Source of the DNA: JAWPMT01 sp965601475
GTDB lineage: Bacteria > Bacteroidota > Bacteroidia > Cytophagales > Cyclobacteriaceae
Direction: 5' to 3'
Length of the DNA: 64,000 nucleotides
NCBI GenBank assembly: GCA_965601475.1
Contig: OZ271832.1
Coordinates: 1,674,001 to 1,738,000, forward strand
The position numbers and the translations under genes are program-made. The notes under the pieces were generated by a model. That model did not search any database, was not told where the DNA came from, and saw only the letters and a list, made by a program, of their open reading frames with translations. Below are positions 48,894-59,344 of this stretch, one piece after another. How positions within the stretch are numbered: the stretch's first letter is position 1; every line of letters begins with the position of its first letter.

Positions 48894-51800
48894 CTATTCT
48901 GCGACGTACTCTCTACTCCTCTCAAACTCTTCTCTGGATGCCACGAGTGTGTCATATTCCTCCTGTGAGGCGACAATATGCTTCTGGAATCGTCGTTTGC
49001 CAGTTCCTGCTGGTATGAGATGACCCACAATCACATTCTCTTTGAGTCCCATGAGATTATCAGCTTTACCCCTTATAGAGGCTTCGCTCAATACTTTCGT
49101 GGTCTCCTGGAAAGAGGCCGCCGAGATGAACGACTCGGTACCAAGGGATGCCTGAGTGATACCTTGAAGCGTAGGCTTTGAGACCGCTGCTTCGGCATTT
49201 CGAACCTGAACTATTTTCAAATCTCTCCGCTTCAAGTTGGAGTTCTCGTCTCTGAGCCTTCTGCTTGTGATGATTTGACCGGGTTTCAAGGTTTCGGAAT
49301 CACCGGCCTCCACCACAACTTTCTTGTCGAGGATCTCATCGTTTTCTTCCATGAAAGCAAATCTGTCCACTACCTGGTTTGTCAGGAAATTGGTATCGCC
49401 GGCATCGATAATGATGACTTTCTGCATCATTTGACGGACAATAACCTCTATGTGCTTGTCATTGATCTTCACACCTTGCAAGCGATACACTTCTTGTATT
49501 TCATTTACGAGGTATTCCTGCACTGCAGTAGGTCCCTGGATCGCCAAGATATCTGCAGGAGTAATCGCTCCATCAGACAAAGGCTCTCCCGCCTTGATGA
49601 AATCATTATCCTGAACCAGGATATGCTTAGACAAGGAGACCAGATATCTTTTCTTCACACCGTCTTTGGACTCTATGAATATCTCTCTGTTTCCTCTCTT
49701 GATGCCCCCGTAGGTAACTACACCATCAATTTCGGTTACAACCGCCGGATTTGACGGATTACGCGCTTCGAAGAGTTCAGTCACACGAGGAAGACCTCCC
49801 GTAATGTCTCGGGATTTTCCTGTCTTACGAGGAATCTTTACCAAAACCTGTCCGGCCTTGATCTTATCTCCTTCATTGACTGCGAGGTGTGCCCCCACAG
49901 GAATATTGTAGGATTTCGTATCATCCTTACCGTTCACTACCAGAGCAGGGTTTTTCGTCTTATCCTTCGTATCGATAATGACTTTTTCTCTGTGCCCCGT
50001 CTGTTCGTCGGATTCCTCCTTGAAGGTGATTCCTTCTATGATAGCATCGAAAGCAATCTCACCATCGAATTCTGAAAGGATAACGGCGTTGTAAGGATCC
50101 CAGAAACAAAGCTCATCTCCTTTCTTCACCTTCGCGCCGTCCTGAATTTTGATGAATGCCCCATAAGGCACGTGATTGCTAATCAGGGATTGACCACTCT
50201 TTTCATCAACGATCTTGATTTCGCCCGAACGGCCCATGACTACTACAGTCTCATTTCCTTCCTCGTCCAAAGACTTGATGGTTCTGAGGTCTTCAAATTC
50301 CAGTTTCCCGTCAAATTTGGCTCTGATGCTTGCCTCTGTCGCAATATTGGAGGCAGTACCCCCTACGTGGAATGTCCTCAGCGTGAGCTGAGTACCTGGC
50401 TCTCCGATAGACTGCGCTGCGATAACCCCAACAGCCTCGCCAATATGAACCATATTTCCGGTTGCCAAATTACGTCCGTAGCATTTCGCACAGACGCCTC
50501 TTTTAGTCTCACAGGTAAGCGCTGAACGAATTTCCACCTCTTCAATACTTGTTGTATCAATATGGAGTGCAATTTCCTCCGTAAACTCTGTTCCAGCCTC
50601 GATGATGAGCTCATTCGAAATGGGATCGTAGATATCATGTACTGACACCCTACCCAAGATTCTCTCAGAGAGTGGCTCAACTACCTCTTCATTGTCTTTC
50701 AATGCTGAAACCACAAGACCTCTCAATGTGCCGCAGTCATCTTCGTTGACGACGACATCTTGTGCGACATCCACCAGTCTACGTGTCAGATAACCCGCAT
50801 CGGCAGTCTTCAATGCTGTATCCGCCAATCCTTTTCTAGCACCGTGAGTAGAAATGAAGTACTCAATGACGTCAAGGCCTTCTTTGAAGTTTGACAGGAT
50901 AGGGTTTTCGATGATTTCACCCACTGACCCTTGCAAATTCTTCTGAGGTTTGGCCATTAGCCCTCTCATTCCACCCAGCTGACGGATTTGCTCTCTGGAC
51001 CCTCGAGCCCCGGAGTGCATCATCATATAGATGGAGTTGAAACCTTGCTTATCCTCCTCTAACTGATTCATTAGCGTAGCAGTTAGCTGGGTATTTGTCC
51101 TTGTCCAGATGTCTATGACCTGATTGTAACGCTCGTTGTCAGTAATAAGCCCCATCAGGTAGTTCTGCCATACACCATCTACTTCCTCTTTGGCTTCGGC
51201 CACGAGGCTCTCTTTTGCCTCTGGAATTTGAATATCTCCAAGTCCCATTGATAATCCGCCTTTGTATGCCATTTGGAAACCAAGGTGCTTGATATCATCA
51301 AGGAAATGCGCTGTTCTTGCCATTCCCGAAACTTTGAAGACTAGTGCAATGGTTTTTTGCAGTGCCTTCTTCGTCAACAACTGGTTTACATAACCTACTT
51401 CCTCAGGAATGTACTGATTGACCAGGATTCGGCCTGCTACGGTCTCGATAATCTCCTCTATCAGTTCTCCGTCTTTATTTCGCACCTTGGCCCTTACCTT
51501 GATATAGGCATGCTTGGATATGCGCCCTTCGTTCAAAGCGATAACTACCTCATCGGCGTTATAGAAGGTCATTCCTTCTCCCTTCACTGGGTGATCTTCC
51601 GTGCCTCTTCGACCCTTGGTAACATAGTAGAGACCCAATACCATATCCTGAGATGGAACTGCTATAGGCGCTCCATTGGCAGGGTTGAGGATATTGTGTG
51701 TGGAGAGCATCAACAGGGAAGCCTCCAGTATGGCCTCGTGACCAAGCGGCACGTGCACGGCCATCTGGTCACCATCAAAGTCAGCGTTGAAGGCAGTACA

Positions 51801-53201
51801 CACTAGTGGATGTAATTGGATGGCCTTGCCCTCGATCAACTTAGGCTGGAAGGCTTGAATACCCAGTCTGTGCAATGTTGGAGCCCTGTTCAGCAACACA
51901 GGATGGCCTTTCAGAACGTTTTCCAAGATATCCCAGACTACTGGGTCTTTTCTGTCAACGATCTTTTTCGCCGACTTCACCGTTTTGACAATGCCTCTTT
52001 CTATGAGCTTACGGATCACAAAAGGTTTGAATAGCTCTGCAGCCATATCCTTAGGGAGTCCACATTCATGCATTTTCAATTCTGGACCTACAACGATTAC
52101 CGACCTACCTGAATAGTCAACACGCTTACCCAACAGGTTCTGACGGAATCTTCCTTGTTTTCCTTTGAGCATATCACTCAAAGATTTCAACGCCCGGTTT
52201 CCATCGGAACGAACCGCGTTCACTTTTCTTGAATTGTCAAAAAGTGAATCAACCGCTTCCTGAAGCATCCGCTTTTCATTTCTAAGGATCACTTCCGGAG
52301 CTTTGATATCGATCAATCGCTTCAATCGATTGTTTCTGATGATCACTCTTCGGTAAAGGTCATTGAGGTCGGAAGTGGCAAAACGTCCACCATCCAATGG
52401 TACAAGCGGCCTGAGTTCTGGTGGAATGACCGGTACCATCCTTATGATCATCCATTCAGGGCGATTTTCGATTCTGGTTCTGGCATCTCTGAAGGCTTCA
52501 ACCACACGAAGTCTCTTCAATGCTTCTGCCTTACGCTGCTGAGAAGTGTCGGTTGCGGCCTGATGGCGCAATTGATACGACAAGCTGTCCAGATCAATGC
52601 GCGAAAGCAGCATTTCGAGTGCCTCAGCTCCCATCTTCGCGATGAATTTGTTGGGATCATCGTCATCCAACATCTGATTCTCCCGAGGCAACTTGTCCAG
52701 GATATCCAGGTACTCATCTTCTGTCAGGAAATCAAGTTGATTGATTCCGTCTTCTTCCTTCACTCCTGCCTGGATAACAATGTACCGCTCGTAATAGATG
52801 ATTTGATCCAGCTTTTTCGTAGGTACACCCAGCAGGTATCCTATTTTGTTAGGCAGGGACCTGAAATACCATATGTGGGCTACAGGAACAACCAGTTCGA
52901 TATGTCCCATTCTCTCCCGTCGCACCTTTTTCTCGGTGACCTCCACACCACATCGGTCGCAAATGATGCCTTTGTATCTTATTCGTTTATATTTTCCACA
53001 GTGACATTCCCAGTCCTTTACAGGCCCAAAGATCCGCTCACAGAACAAACCTCCCATTTCAGGTTTGTAGGTCCTGTAGTTTATGGTTTCAGGCTGAGTA
53101 ACCTCTCCATGAGAACTTTCAAGAATTGATTCAGGAGATGCCAGGCTTATGGTGACTTTTTCAAAGTCATTTGTCAGTTTCTTATTTTTTCTGAACGCCA
53201 T
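48894..53201 (-). CDS. rpoC: RNA polymerase beta' subunit
   Basis: 1435 aa. The N-terminal zinc ribbon CHCGKYKRIRYKGIICDRCG is near residues 67-86, and the catalytic magnesium loop NADFDGDQMAVH is near 470-482. The bridge-helix region (HGARKGLADTALKTADAGYL) and the second zinc site (CETKRGVCAKCYG) are present. Length fits Bacteroidota (about 1430). 43 bp after rpoB; the DUF3467 gene follows at once. Confidence 0.98.
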   Translation of the reverse strand: MAFRKNKKLTNDFEKVTISLASPESILESSHGEVTQPETINYRTYKPEMGGLFCERIFGPVKDWECHCGKYKRIRYKGIICDRCGVEVTEKKVRRERMGHIELVVPVAHIWYFRSLPNKIGYLLGVPTKKLDQIIYYERYIVIQAGVKEEDGINQLDFLTEDEYLDILDKLPRENQMLDDDDPNKFIAKMGAEALEMLLSRIDLDSLSYQLRHQAATDTSQQRKAEALKRLRVVEAFRDARTRIENRPEWMIIRMVPVIPPELRPLVPLDGGRFATSDLNDLYRRVIIRNNRLKRLIDIKAPEVILRNEKRMLQEAVDSLFDNSRKVNAVRSDGNRALKSLSDMLKGKQGRFRQNLLGKRVDYSGRSVIVVGPELKMHECGLPKDMAAELFKPFVIRKLIERGIVKTVKSAKKIVDRKDPVVWDILENVLKGHPVLLNRAPTLHRLGIQAFQPKLIEGKAIQLHPLVCTAFNADFDGDQMAVHVPLGHEAILEASLLMLSTHNILNPANGAPIAVPSQDMVLGLYYVTKGRRGTEDHPVKGEGMTFYNADEVVIALNEGRISKHAYIKVRAKVRNKDGELIEEIIETVAGRILVNQYIPEEVGYVNQLLTKKALQKTIALVFKVSGMARTAHFLDDIKHLGFQMAYKGGLSMGLGDIQIPEAKESLVAEAKEEVDGVWQNYLMGLITDNERYNQVIDIWTRTNTQLTATLMNQLEEDKQGFNSIYMMMHSGARGSREQIRQLGGMRGLMAKPQKNLQGSVGEIIENPILSNFKEGLDVIEYFISTHGARKGLADTALKTADAGYLTRRLVDVAQDVVVNEDDCGTLRGLVVSALKDNEEVVEPLSERILGRVSVHDIYDPISNELIIEAGTEFTEEIALHIDTTSIEEVEIRSALTCETKRGVCAKCYGRNLATGNMVHIGEAVGVIAAQSIGEPGTQLTLRTFHVGGTASNIATEASIRAKFDGKLEFEDLRTIKSLDEEGNETVVVMGRSGEIKIVDEKSGQSLISNHVPYGAFIKIQDGAKVKKGDELCFWDPYNAVILSEFDGEIAFDAIIEGITFKEESDEQTGHREKVIIDTKDKTKNPALVVNGKDDTKSYNIPVGAHLAVNEGDKIKAGQVLVKIPRKTGKSRDITGGLPRVTELFEARNPSNPAVVTEIDGVVTYGGIKRGNREIFIESKDGVKKRYLVSLSKHILVQDNDFIKAGEPLSDGAITPADILAIQGPTAVQEYLVNEIQEVYRLQGVKINDKHIEVIVRQMMQKVIIIDAGDTNFLTNQVVDRFAFMEENDEILDKKVVVEAGDSETLKPGQIITSRRLRDENSNLKRRDLKIVQVRNAEAAVSKPTLQGITQASLGTESFISAASFQETTKVLSEASIRGKADNLMGLKENVIVGHLIPAGTGKRRFQKHIVASQEEYDTLVASREEFERSREYVAE

Positions 53202-53244
53202 ATTTAATTATGTGTATGTCCTAAGACTGTGATTTCCAATTAGT

Positions 53245-56200
53245 TTAATCGAGGGTGATTTCAAGTGCCAAACCTCTCAGCTCATGCACGAGTACGTTGA
53301 ACGACTCCGGAATATTCGGTTTGTTCATATTCTCGCCTTTTACAATGGCTTCATAAGCCTTGGCTCTACCTATCACATCATCAGATTTGATTGTAAGTAT
53401 CTCTTGAAGAACATTGGCTGCACCAAATGCCTCTAGTGCCCAAACCTCCATCTCGCCAAATCGCTGTCCACCAAACTGCGCTTTACCGCCAAGAGGTTGC
53501 TGCGTAATGAGCGAGTATGGCCCGATAGACCTGGCGTGCATTTTATCATCAACCAAGTGGCCCAATTTGAGCATGTAGGCGATTCCCACCGTCACTGGTT
53601 GGTCGAATCGCGCACCAGTAAGTCCATCATACAAATAGGTTCTTCCAAAGGAAGGAAGACCTGCTTGCTTCAGCTCAGTTTGAACGTCCTCCTCGCTGGC
53701 ACCATCAAAGATGGGCGTAGCGTATTTCTTGCCAAGTTTCAGACCAGCCCAGGCAAGGACCGTTTCATAGATCTGTCCGATGTTCATCCTGGAAGGAACA
53801 CCAAGTGGATTAAGAACAATGTCCATCGGCGTGCCGTCCTCCATGAAAGGCATGTCCTCTTCACGAACGATCCGGGCTACCACACCTTTGTTCCCGTGTC
53901 GACCAGCCATCTTATCTCCTACTTTCAGCTTTCGCTTCTTAGCAATGTATACTTTGGCCAGTTTCACAATACCAGTGGGCAGCTCATCACCTACTTCAAG
54001 GGTAAACCGCTCACGCTTGAATTTCCCGGAAATTTCATTTCTCTTGACGATGTAGCTCTTGATGAGTCGGAATACCAATTCATTGGTATGTTCGTCGCTT
54101 GTCCAGTTATCTATCGTAAGGTCACTGATCAGGTTGGCTTCTTCAGGGACGTTGTAAGTACTCTCGTCTCTGTAGACATTCTTCGCCGGGAATAGATTGT
54201 TCTCTATATTCTGACGGTTGAATTTAACACCCTTCGACATGACCTCTTCTCCGAACTTATGTCGGATACCGTTGGAAGTTTTGCCCTCGAGCAGCACAGT
54301 GATTTTCTCAATCATTTGAGCTCTGATCTCAGACAATTGTTGTCCGTAGGTGTTTTTGAGCAATTCCACTTCTTTCTTGGATCTTGCTCTCACATCCTTA
54401 TCTTTCTTGGGTCTGGCGAACAGTTTGGTATCAATGACCACACCCCGAAGTGATGGTGAAGCTTTCAAAGATGCATCTTTGACGTCACCTGCCTTATCTC
54501 CGAAGATCGCCCTTAGCAGTTTCTCTTCAGGCGTCGGATCTGACTCCCCTTTTGGTGTGATTTTTCCGATAAGGATATCTCCTTCTTTGATCTCCGCTCC
54601 AATGCGGATAATACCATTCTCGTCCAGGTTCTTAACGGCTTCCTCACTCACGTTGGGGATTTCTGAGGTCAACTCTTCTTCTCCCCTCTTTGTGTCCCGT
54701 ACCTCCAATTCATACTCATCGATGTGTATGGAAGTGAAGATATCTTCTCTTACAACCTTCTCGGAAATCACAATCGCATCCTCAAAGTTGTATCCTTGCC
54801 AAGGCATGTAAGCAACCAGCAAGTTTCTTCCCAGGGCCAATTCCCCTTTCTCTGTCGCAAACCCTTCGCAAAGTGGCTGCCCCTTCAAAACCTTATCACC
54901 CTTCTTAACGATAGGCCTCAGGTTAATGCACGTGTCCTGGTTTGTTCTTCGGAACTTTGTGAATTCATATTCCACTTTAGCATCGTCAAACGAGGTAGCA
55001 ATTTCATCCTCGTCGCGATCATAGCTCACGACCACACGCTTCGCGTCAACGAAGTCAATTTCTCCATCACCTTCTGCTACTACCAATGCCCTAGAGTCCA
55101 ACGCCACACGACCTTCTAGTCCTGTCCCAACTATTGGTGCCTGAGGTCTCAAGAGTGGAACAGCCTGGCGCTGCATGTTGGACCCCATCAGAGCCCTGTT
55201 CGCATCGTCATGCTCCAGAAACGGAATCATTGAGGCTGCAACCGAGACAATCTGATTAGGCGCAACGTCCATGTATTTAAGCTCATTCGGCTCTACAACC
55301 GGGAAATCACCTTCGAATCGAGCCTTCACCTTTGGATTGAGGAAGTTTCCGCTGTCTTCCAGCGGCGCATTGGCTTGCGCAATGTTGTGTGTATCTTCTT
55401 CTTCAGCAGTCAAGTATTTGACATTACCAGACATATCCACTTTACCAGAAACCACCTCACGATATGGAGTTTCAATGAAGCCCATCTGGTTTACCTTGGC
55501 ATGAACACACAGTGAAGAGATCAGACCAATGTTTGGTCCTTCCGGTGTCTCAATGGTGCAAAGTCGCCCATAGTGGGTATAGTGAACATCCCTTACCTCA
55601 AATCCGGCTCGTTCTCTGGAGAGACCACCTGGTCCCAATGCAGACATTCTTCTCTTGTGTGTTACCTCGGCCAATGGATTGGTTTGATCCATGAACTGAG
55701 ATAGCTGATTGGTGCCAAAAAATGAATTGATCACTGACGAAAGCGTACGGGCATTGATCAGGTCAACAGGCTTGAAATCCTCATTGTCCCTGACATTCAT
55801 TCGCTCTCGAATGGTCCTTGCCATACGCGCCAAACCAACACCGAATTGGCTATATAGCTGCTCGCCTACTGTCCTTACCCTTCTGTTGCTCAGGTGGTCA
55901 ATATCATCAACCACCGCTTTACTGTTGATTAAGCCGATCAGATATTTGACGATAAGCACGATATCCTCGGTTGTCAACACGCGCTTTTCGTAGTCGACGG
56001 ACAGGCCAAGCTTCTTATTGATTCTGTATCTACCGACCTCACCGAGATCATATCTTTTATCACTAAAGAACAGACTTTGGATGATGTCCCGGGCCGTCTG
56101 CTCATCAGGAGCTTCGGTGTTTCGAAGTTGACGATAGATTTGCTCTACGGCTTCTTTCTCGGAGTTTGAGTTGTCTTTCTGCAGGGTGTTGTAGATGATG

Positions 56201-57117
56201 GAGTAATCTGTAACATTGACATCCTTTTTGTGCAGAATTACCGACTTTGAACCGGAATCGAGGATCGTGACGATGTCATCCTCCGTAATGATAGAGTCCC
56301 TTTCCAGTACAACTTCGTTCCGATCAATTGAAACGACCTCACCGGTATCTTCATCTACAAAGTCCTCCGTCCATGTACGAAGTACCCTTGCTGCCAATCG
56401 CCTGTCGATGATCTTCTTAAGTTCTTTTTCTGTAGCCTGAACTTCTTCCGAAAGCCCGAAGAGGTCCAGGATATCTTTATCCGAACCGTAGCCAATAGAC
56501 CTCAGCAACGTCGTGATCGGAAACTTCTTCTTCCGATCGATATAGGCATACATCACATTGTTCACGTCGGTCGCAAATTCGATCCAAGAGCCTTTGAAAG
56601 GAATGATCCTGGCGGAATACAGTAGCGTACCGTTAGTATGTTTGCTTTGAGCAAAGAAGACACCTGGAGATCTGTGCAATTGCGAAACTATGACACGCTC
56701 GGCTCCATTGATCACAAAAGAACCTTTTACTGTCATGTAGGGAATATTTCCGAGAAAGACCTCTTGCTCAATGGTCTCGAAATCCTCGTTTTCCTCATCG
56801 TTGCAGAGCAACCGCAATTTCGCCTTGAGTGGAACGGAGTAGGTGAGACCTCGCTCTATACATTCCTCAACAGAATATTTTGGTGGATCGACAGTGTAGT
56901 CAATGAATTCAAGGACGAAATTTTCCCTAGAATCTGCAATCGGGAAATTTTCCTTAAACACCTTGTACAGACCTTCTTCCTCCCTCATCTCTGCTGGCGT
57001 ATCCAACTGGAAGAAATCGCGGAATGATTTTAGCTGAACATCCAAAAAGTCCGGATAGTCAAGGACGGACTTAATAGATGAGAAATTAATTCTGGGATCT
57101 ATAATATTGTTTGCCAA
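53245..57117 (-). CDS. rpoB: RNA polymerase beta subunit
   Basis: 1290 aa. The rifampicin region near residues 470-510 reads LSQFMDQTNPLAEVTHKRRM and continues SALGPGGLSRERAGFEVRDV, which is the sensitive (wild-type) pattern at the usual Asp, His and Ser. C-terminal blocks include GRHGNKGVVARIVREEDMPF and GGKAQFGGQRFGEMEVWALE. It starts 127 bp after rplL; that gap holds a hairpin which may act as an attenuator. Confidence 0.98.
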   Translation of the reverse strand: MANNIIDPRINFSSIKSVLDYPDFLDVQLKSFRDFFQLDTPAEMREEEGLYKVFKENFPIADSRENFVLEFIDYTVDPPKYSVEECIERGLTYSVPLKAKLRLLCNDEENEDFETIEQEVFLGNIPYMTVKGSFVINGAERVIVSQLHRSPGVFFAQSKHTNGTLLYSARIIPFKGSWIEFATDVNNVMYAYIDRKKKFPITTLLRSIGYGSDKDILDLFGLSEEVQATEKELKKIIDRRLAARVLRTWTEDFVDEDTGEVVSIDRNEVVLERDSIITEDDIVTILDSGSKSVILHKKDVNVTDYSIIYNTLQKDNSNSEKEAVEQIYRQLRNTEAPDEQTARDIIQSLFFSDKRYDLGEVGRYRINKKLGLSVDYEKRVLTTEDIVLIVKYLIGLINSKAVVDDIDHLSNRRVRTVGEQLYSQFGVGLARMARTIRERMNVRDNEDFKPVDLINARTLSSVINSFFGTNQLSQFMDQTNPLAEVTHKRRMSALGPGGLSRERAGFEVRDVHYTHYGRLCTIETPEGPNIGLISSLCVHAKVNQMGFIETPYREVVSGKVDMSGNVKYLTAEEEDTHNIAQANAPLEDSGNFLNPKVKARFEGDFPVVEPNELKYMDVAPNQIVSVAASMIPFLEHDDANRALMGSNMQRQAVPLLRPQAPIVGTGLEGRVALDSRALVVAEGDGEIDFVDAKRVVVSYDRDEDEIATSFDDAKVEYEFTKFRRTNQDTCINLRPIVKKGDKVLKGQPLCEGFATEKGELALGRNLLVAYMPWQGYNFEDAIVISEKVVREDIFTSIHIDEYELEVRDTKRGEEELTSEIPNVSEEAVKNLDENGIIRIGAEIKEGDILIGKITPKGESDPTPEEKLLRAIFGDKAGDVKDASLKASPSLRGVVIDTKLFARPKKDKDVRARSKKEVELLKNTYGQQLSEIRAQMIEKITVLLEGKTSNGIRHKFGEEVMSKGVKFNRQNIENNLFPAKNVYRDESTYNVPEEANLISDLTIDNWTSDEHTNELVFRLIKSYIVKRNEISGKFKRERFTLEVGDELPTGIVKLAKVYIAKKRKLKVGDKMAGRHGNKGVVARIVREEDMPFMEDGTPMDIVLNPLGVPSRMNIGQIYETVLAWAGLKLGKKYATPIFDGASEEDVQTELKQAGLPSFGRTYLYDGLTGARFDQPVTVGIAYMLKLGHLVDDKMHARSIGPYSLITQQPLGGKAQFGGQRFGEMEVWALEAFGAANVLQEILTIKSDDVIGRAKAYEAIVKGENMNKPNIPESFNVLVHELRGLALEITLD

Positions 57118-57175
57118 GGCTTTAGTGCGTTTTTTGTTAACAATGGGTAAGCGTCCGTATCAAGGGATACAAACA

Positions 57176-57218
57176 GCAAAAGACCTGATCCCTAACCCTA
57201 ACCGGGATGGGAGCCAGG
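57176..57218 (-). terminator. possible attenuator between rplL and rpoB
   Basis: On the minus strand CCTG and CATCCC pair with GGGAT and CAGG across a loop containing GGTTAGGGTTA, with a bulge, followed by TCTTTT. This could stop part of the transcripts before rpoB, as the rplL-rpoB attenuator does in E. coli. The T-tract is short and the stem is interrupted. Confidence 0.4.
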
Positions 57219-57244
57219 CCTACTCCTTTGATCGTTATTTGATC

Positions 57245-57628
57245 TTATTTTAATTCTACTTCGGCTCCTGCCTCTTCAAGTTGCTTTTGCAATGCTTCTG
57301 CCTCGTCTTTAGCAACGCCTTCTTTCACTGGCTTAGGTGCATTGTCTACTAGTTCTTTAGCCTCTTTCAAGCCAAGACCAGTCAACTCCTTAACAAGCTT
57401 CACAACTGCAAGTTTAGACCCGCCAGGTGCTTTGAGAATAACATCGAATGCGCTCTTCTCTTCAGCTCCTCCTTCACCGTCGCCGCCTCCAGCGCCAGCA
57501 ACCATCACAGGTGCAGCAGCTGCAGCAGGTTCGATGCCGTATTCATCCTTCAGGATGTTTGCAAGTTCGTTAACCTCTTTTACGCTGAGATTCACCAGTT
57601 GCTCTGCAAATTCTTTTAAATCCGCCAT
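57245..57628 (-). CDS. rplL: 50S ribosomal protein L7/L12
   Basis: 127 aa. The N-terminal dimer helix pair (LKEFAEQLVNLSVKEVNELA), the Ala/Gly-rich hinge (AAAAAPVMVAGAGGGDGEGG) and the factor-binding C-domain (KLAVVKLVKELTGLGLKEAK) are complete. It forms the stalk that recruits translation GTPases. 36 bp after rplJ. Confidence 0.98.
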   Translation of the reverse strand: MADLKEFAEQLVNLSVKEVNELANILKDEYGIEPAAAAAPVMVAGAGGGDGEGGAEEKSAFDVILKAPGGSKLAVVKLVKELTGLGLKEAKELVDNAPKPVKEGVAKDEAEALQKQLEEAGAEVELK

Positions 57629-57664
57629 TACTTTAAATGTTAGTTTTTTTGTTCGTCAATAGTT

Positions 57665-58189
57665 TTACTCTTTCTCAGAAAGTGTCTTCACAATCCCAGC
57701 CAGTTTTTGCTCACCACTCTGCAGAGCGGAGATAACATTTTTGGCAGGAGATTGCAACAGGGTGATGACCTCTCCAATGAGCTCTTGCTTCGATTTGAGC
57801 TTACTAAGCGCATCAAGTTGATCTTCCCCTATGAAAATATCTGTATCAATGGAAGCAGCCTTAAACCTGGGGCGTTCTTCTGGATCCTCCTTGCGGAATT
57901 TCTTGATCACCTTGGCGGGGAGGTTTCCATTCTCCTCAACAAACATGATCCCAGATGAACCTTTCAGAATCTCATAGACAGGAGCATAATCCGTGTCCAG
58001 ATTTTCCAATGCTTTCTTTATCAGTGTATTCTTATACACTTTGTACTCAATACCTTCCTTGAAACACAGTCCTCGGAATTTATTAACCTCCGCAACGGTG
58101 AACCCCGAAGTATCAGTCAAATAAAAATGTCTTGACTTGAGCTTCGCCGTAAGGTCTTCAATGATTTGTCCCTTTTCTTCTCTTGTCAT
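57665..58189 (-). CDS. rplJ: 50S ribosomal protein L10
   Basis: 174 aa, base of the L12 stalk. MTREEKGQIIEDLTAKLKSR, then FYLTDTSGFTVAEVNKFRGL and the C-terminal helices that bind L12 dimers (NVISALQSGEQKLAGIVKTL). In other bacteria the L10-L12 complex represses its own translation. 2 bp after rplA. Confidence 0.97.
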   Translation of the reverse strand: MTREEKGQIIEDLTAKLKSRHFYLTDTSGFTVAEVNKFRGLCFKEGIEYKVYKNTLIKKALENLDTDYAPVYEILKGSSGIMFVEENGNLPAKVIKKFRKEDPEERPRFKAASIDTDIFIGEDQLDALSKLKSKQELIGEVITLLQSPAKNVISALQSGEQKLAGIVKTLSEKE

Positions 58190-58191
58190 GG

Positions 58192-58911
58192 CTATATTCC
58201 GGCTACGGTGCTTTTATCAATTGTAATACCCTTGCTCATTGTAGAGGATATATGGATCGACTTGAAGTAAGTCCCTTTTGCTGAAGCTGGCTTCAACTTC
58301 GAGATGGTGTTGATCATTTCCTCTGCGTTCTCCTTCAACTTGTCAGGGTCAAAAGAGACTTTACCGATGCTGGTGTGAATAATGCCGAACTTGTCTACTT
58401 TGAAGTCAATCTTTCCAGCCTTCACCTCTTGGACTGCTTTGGCGATATCCATCGTAACAGTACCAGACTTGGGATTTGGCATCAAACCTCTCGGTCCCAA
58501 TACTCTACCCAACTTTCCGACCTTCGCCATTACCGTGGGCATTGTAATGATAACATCTACATCAGTCCACCCACCTTCGATTTTGGTAATGTATTCGTCC
58601 AATCCAACATGATCGGCGCCAGCGTTCTTCGCTTCTTCTTCTTTGTCCGGTGTACACAGCACAAGCACTCTGACTTCTTTACCTATACCATGAGGGAGAG
58701 ACACAACACCTCTCACCATCTGATCTGCCTTCCGTGGATCAACACCTAATCTTACATCGATGTCAACAGAAGCATCGAACTTCGTAAAGGTGATTTCCTT
58801 AACAATTTTCGCTGCGTCCTGAAGCGAATATTCGTTCGCTACATCGTACTTCTCGAGTGCCGCTTTTTGATTCTTTGTTAGTTTTCCCATTGCTTCATCA
58901 ATTAGCTCCAA
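58192..58911 (-). CDS. rplA: 50S ribosomal protein L1
   Basis: 239 aa, mobile L1 stalk that handles deacylated tRNA. Seen: DASVDIDVRLGVDPRKADQM, VRGVVSLPHGIGKEVRVLVL, and MPTVMAKVGKLGRVLGPRGL with PNPKSGTVT after it. Overlaps the rplK stop by 10 nt in another frame. Confidence 0.98.
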   Translation of the reverse strand: MELIDEAMGKLTKNQKAALEKYDVANEYSLQDAAKIVKEITFTKFDASVDIDVRLGVDPRKADQMVRGVVSLPHGIGKEVRVLVLCTPDKEEEAKNAGADHVGLDEYITKIEGGWTDVDVIITMPTVMAKVGKLGRVLGPRGLMPNPKSGTVTMDIAKAVQEVKAGKIDFKVDKFGIIHTSIGKVSFDPDKLKENAEEMINTISKLKPASAKGTYFKSIHISSTMSKGITIDKSTVAGI

Positions 58912-59342
58912 GGAGCTGATCCTGCTATTTTAACACCCATACTTCTGGCTGTACCGGCTACCATTTTCATTGCTGATTCCACCTCAAAAGCATTCAGATC
59001 CGGCATTTTAACTTCAGCAATTTCTTTCACCTGATCCCAGGTTATAGACCCTACTTTAGATCTGTTAGGTTCTGATGAGCCTTTCTTCAGTTTTGCAGCC
59101 TCCATAATCATTACTGGCGCTGGAGGAGTCTTGATGACAAAGTCGAAAGATTTGTCTGAATATATTGTTACCAAAACAGGTAACAGCTGACCCTGCTTGT
59201 CCTGAGTCCTGGCGTTGAATTGCTTACAGAACTCCATGATATTCAGTCCCTTAGAACCCAAAGCCGGCCCTACTGGAGGAGAAGGGTTCGCAGCACCACC
59301 CTTTACTTGTAATTTTAGATAACCGGATATCTCCTTTGCCAT
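58902..59342 (-). CDS. rplK: 50S ribosomal protein L11
   Basis: 146 aa. Its N-domain, which thiostrepton targets, reads GYLKLQVKGGAANPSPPVGP, then ALGSKGLNIMEFCKQFNART. The C-domain binds the GTPase-centre rRNA. It starts 2 bp after nusG. Confidence 0.98.
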   Translation of the reverse strand: MAKEISGYLKLQVKGGAANPSPPVGPALGSKGLNIMEFCKQFNARTQDKQGQLLPVLVTIYSDKSFDFVIKTPPAPVMIMEAAKLKKGSSEPNRSKVGSITWDQVKEIAEVKMPDLNAFEVESAMKMVAGTARSMGVKIAGSAPWS

Positions 59343-59344
59343 TT

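Noticed and set aside
53497..54195. 232-codon open frame on the + strand
   Set aside because: It is opposite conserved rpoB sequence.
57189..57203. telomere-like CCCTAACCCTAA as a chromosome end
   Set aside because: Only two copies inside an operon between rplL and rpoB; far too short and in the wrong place.
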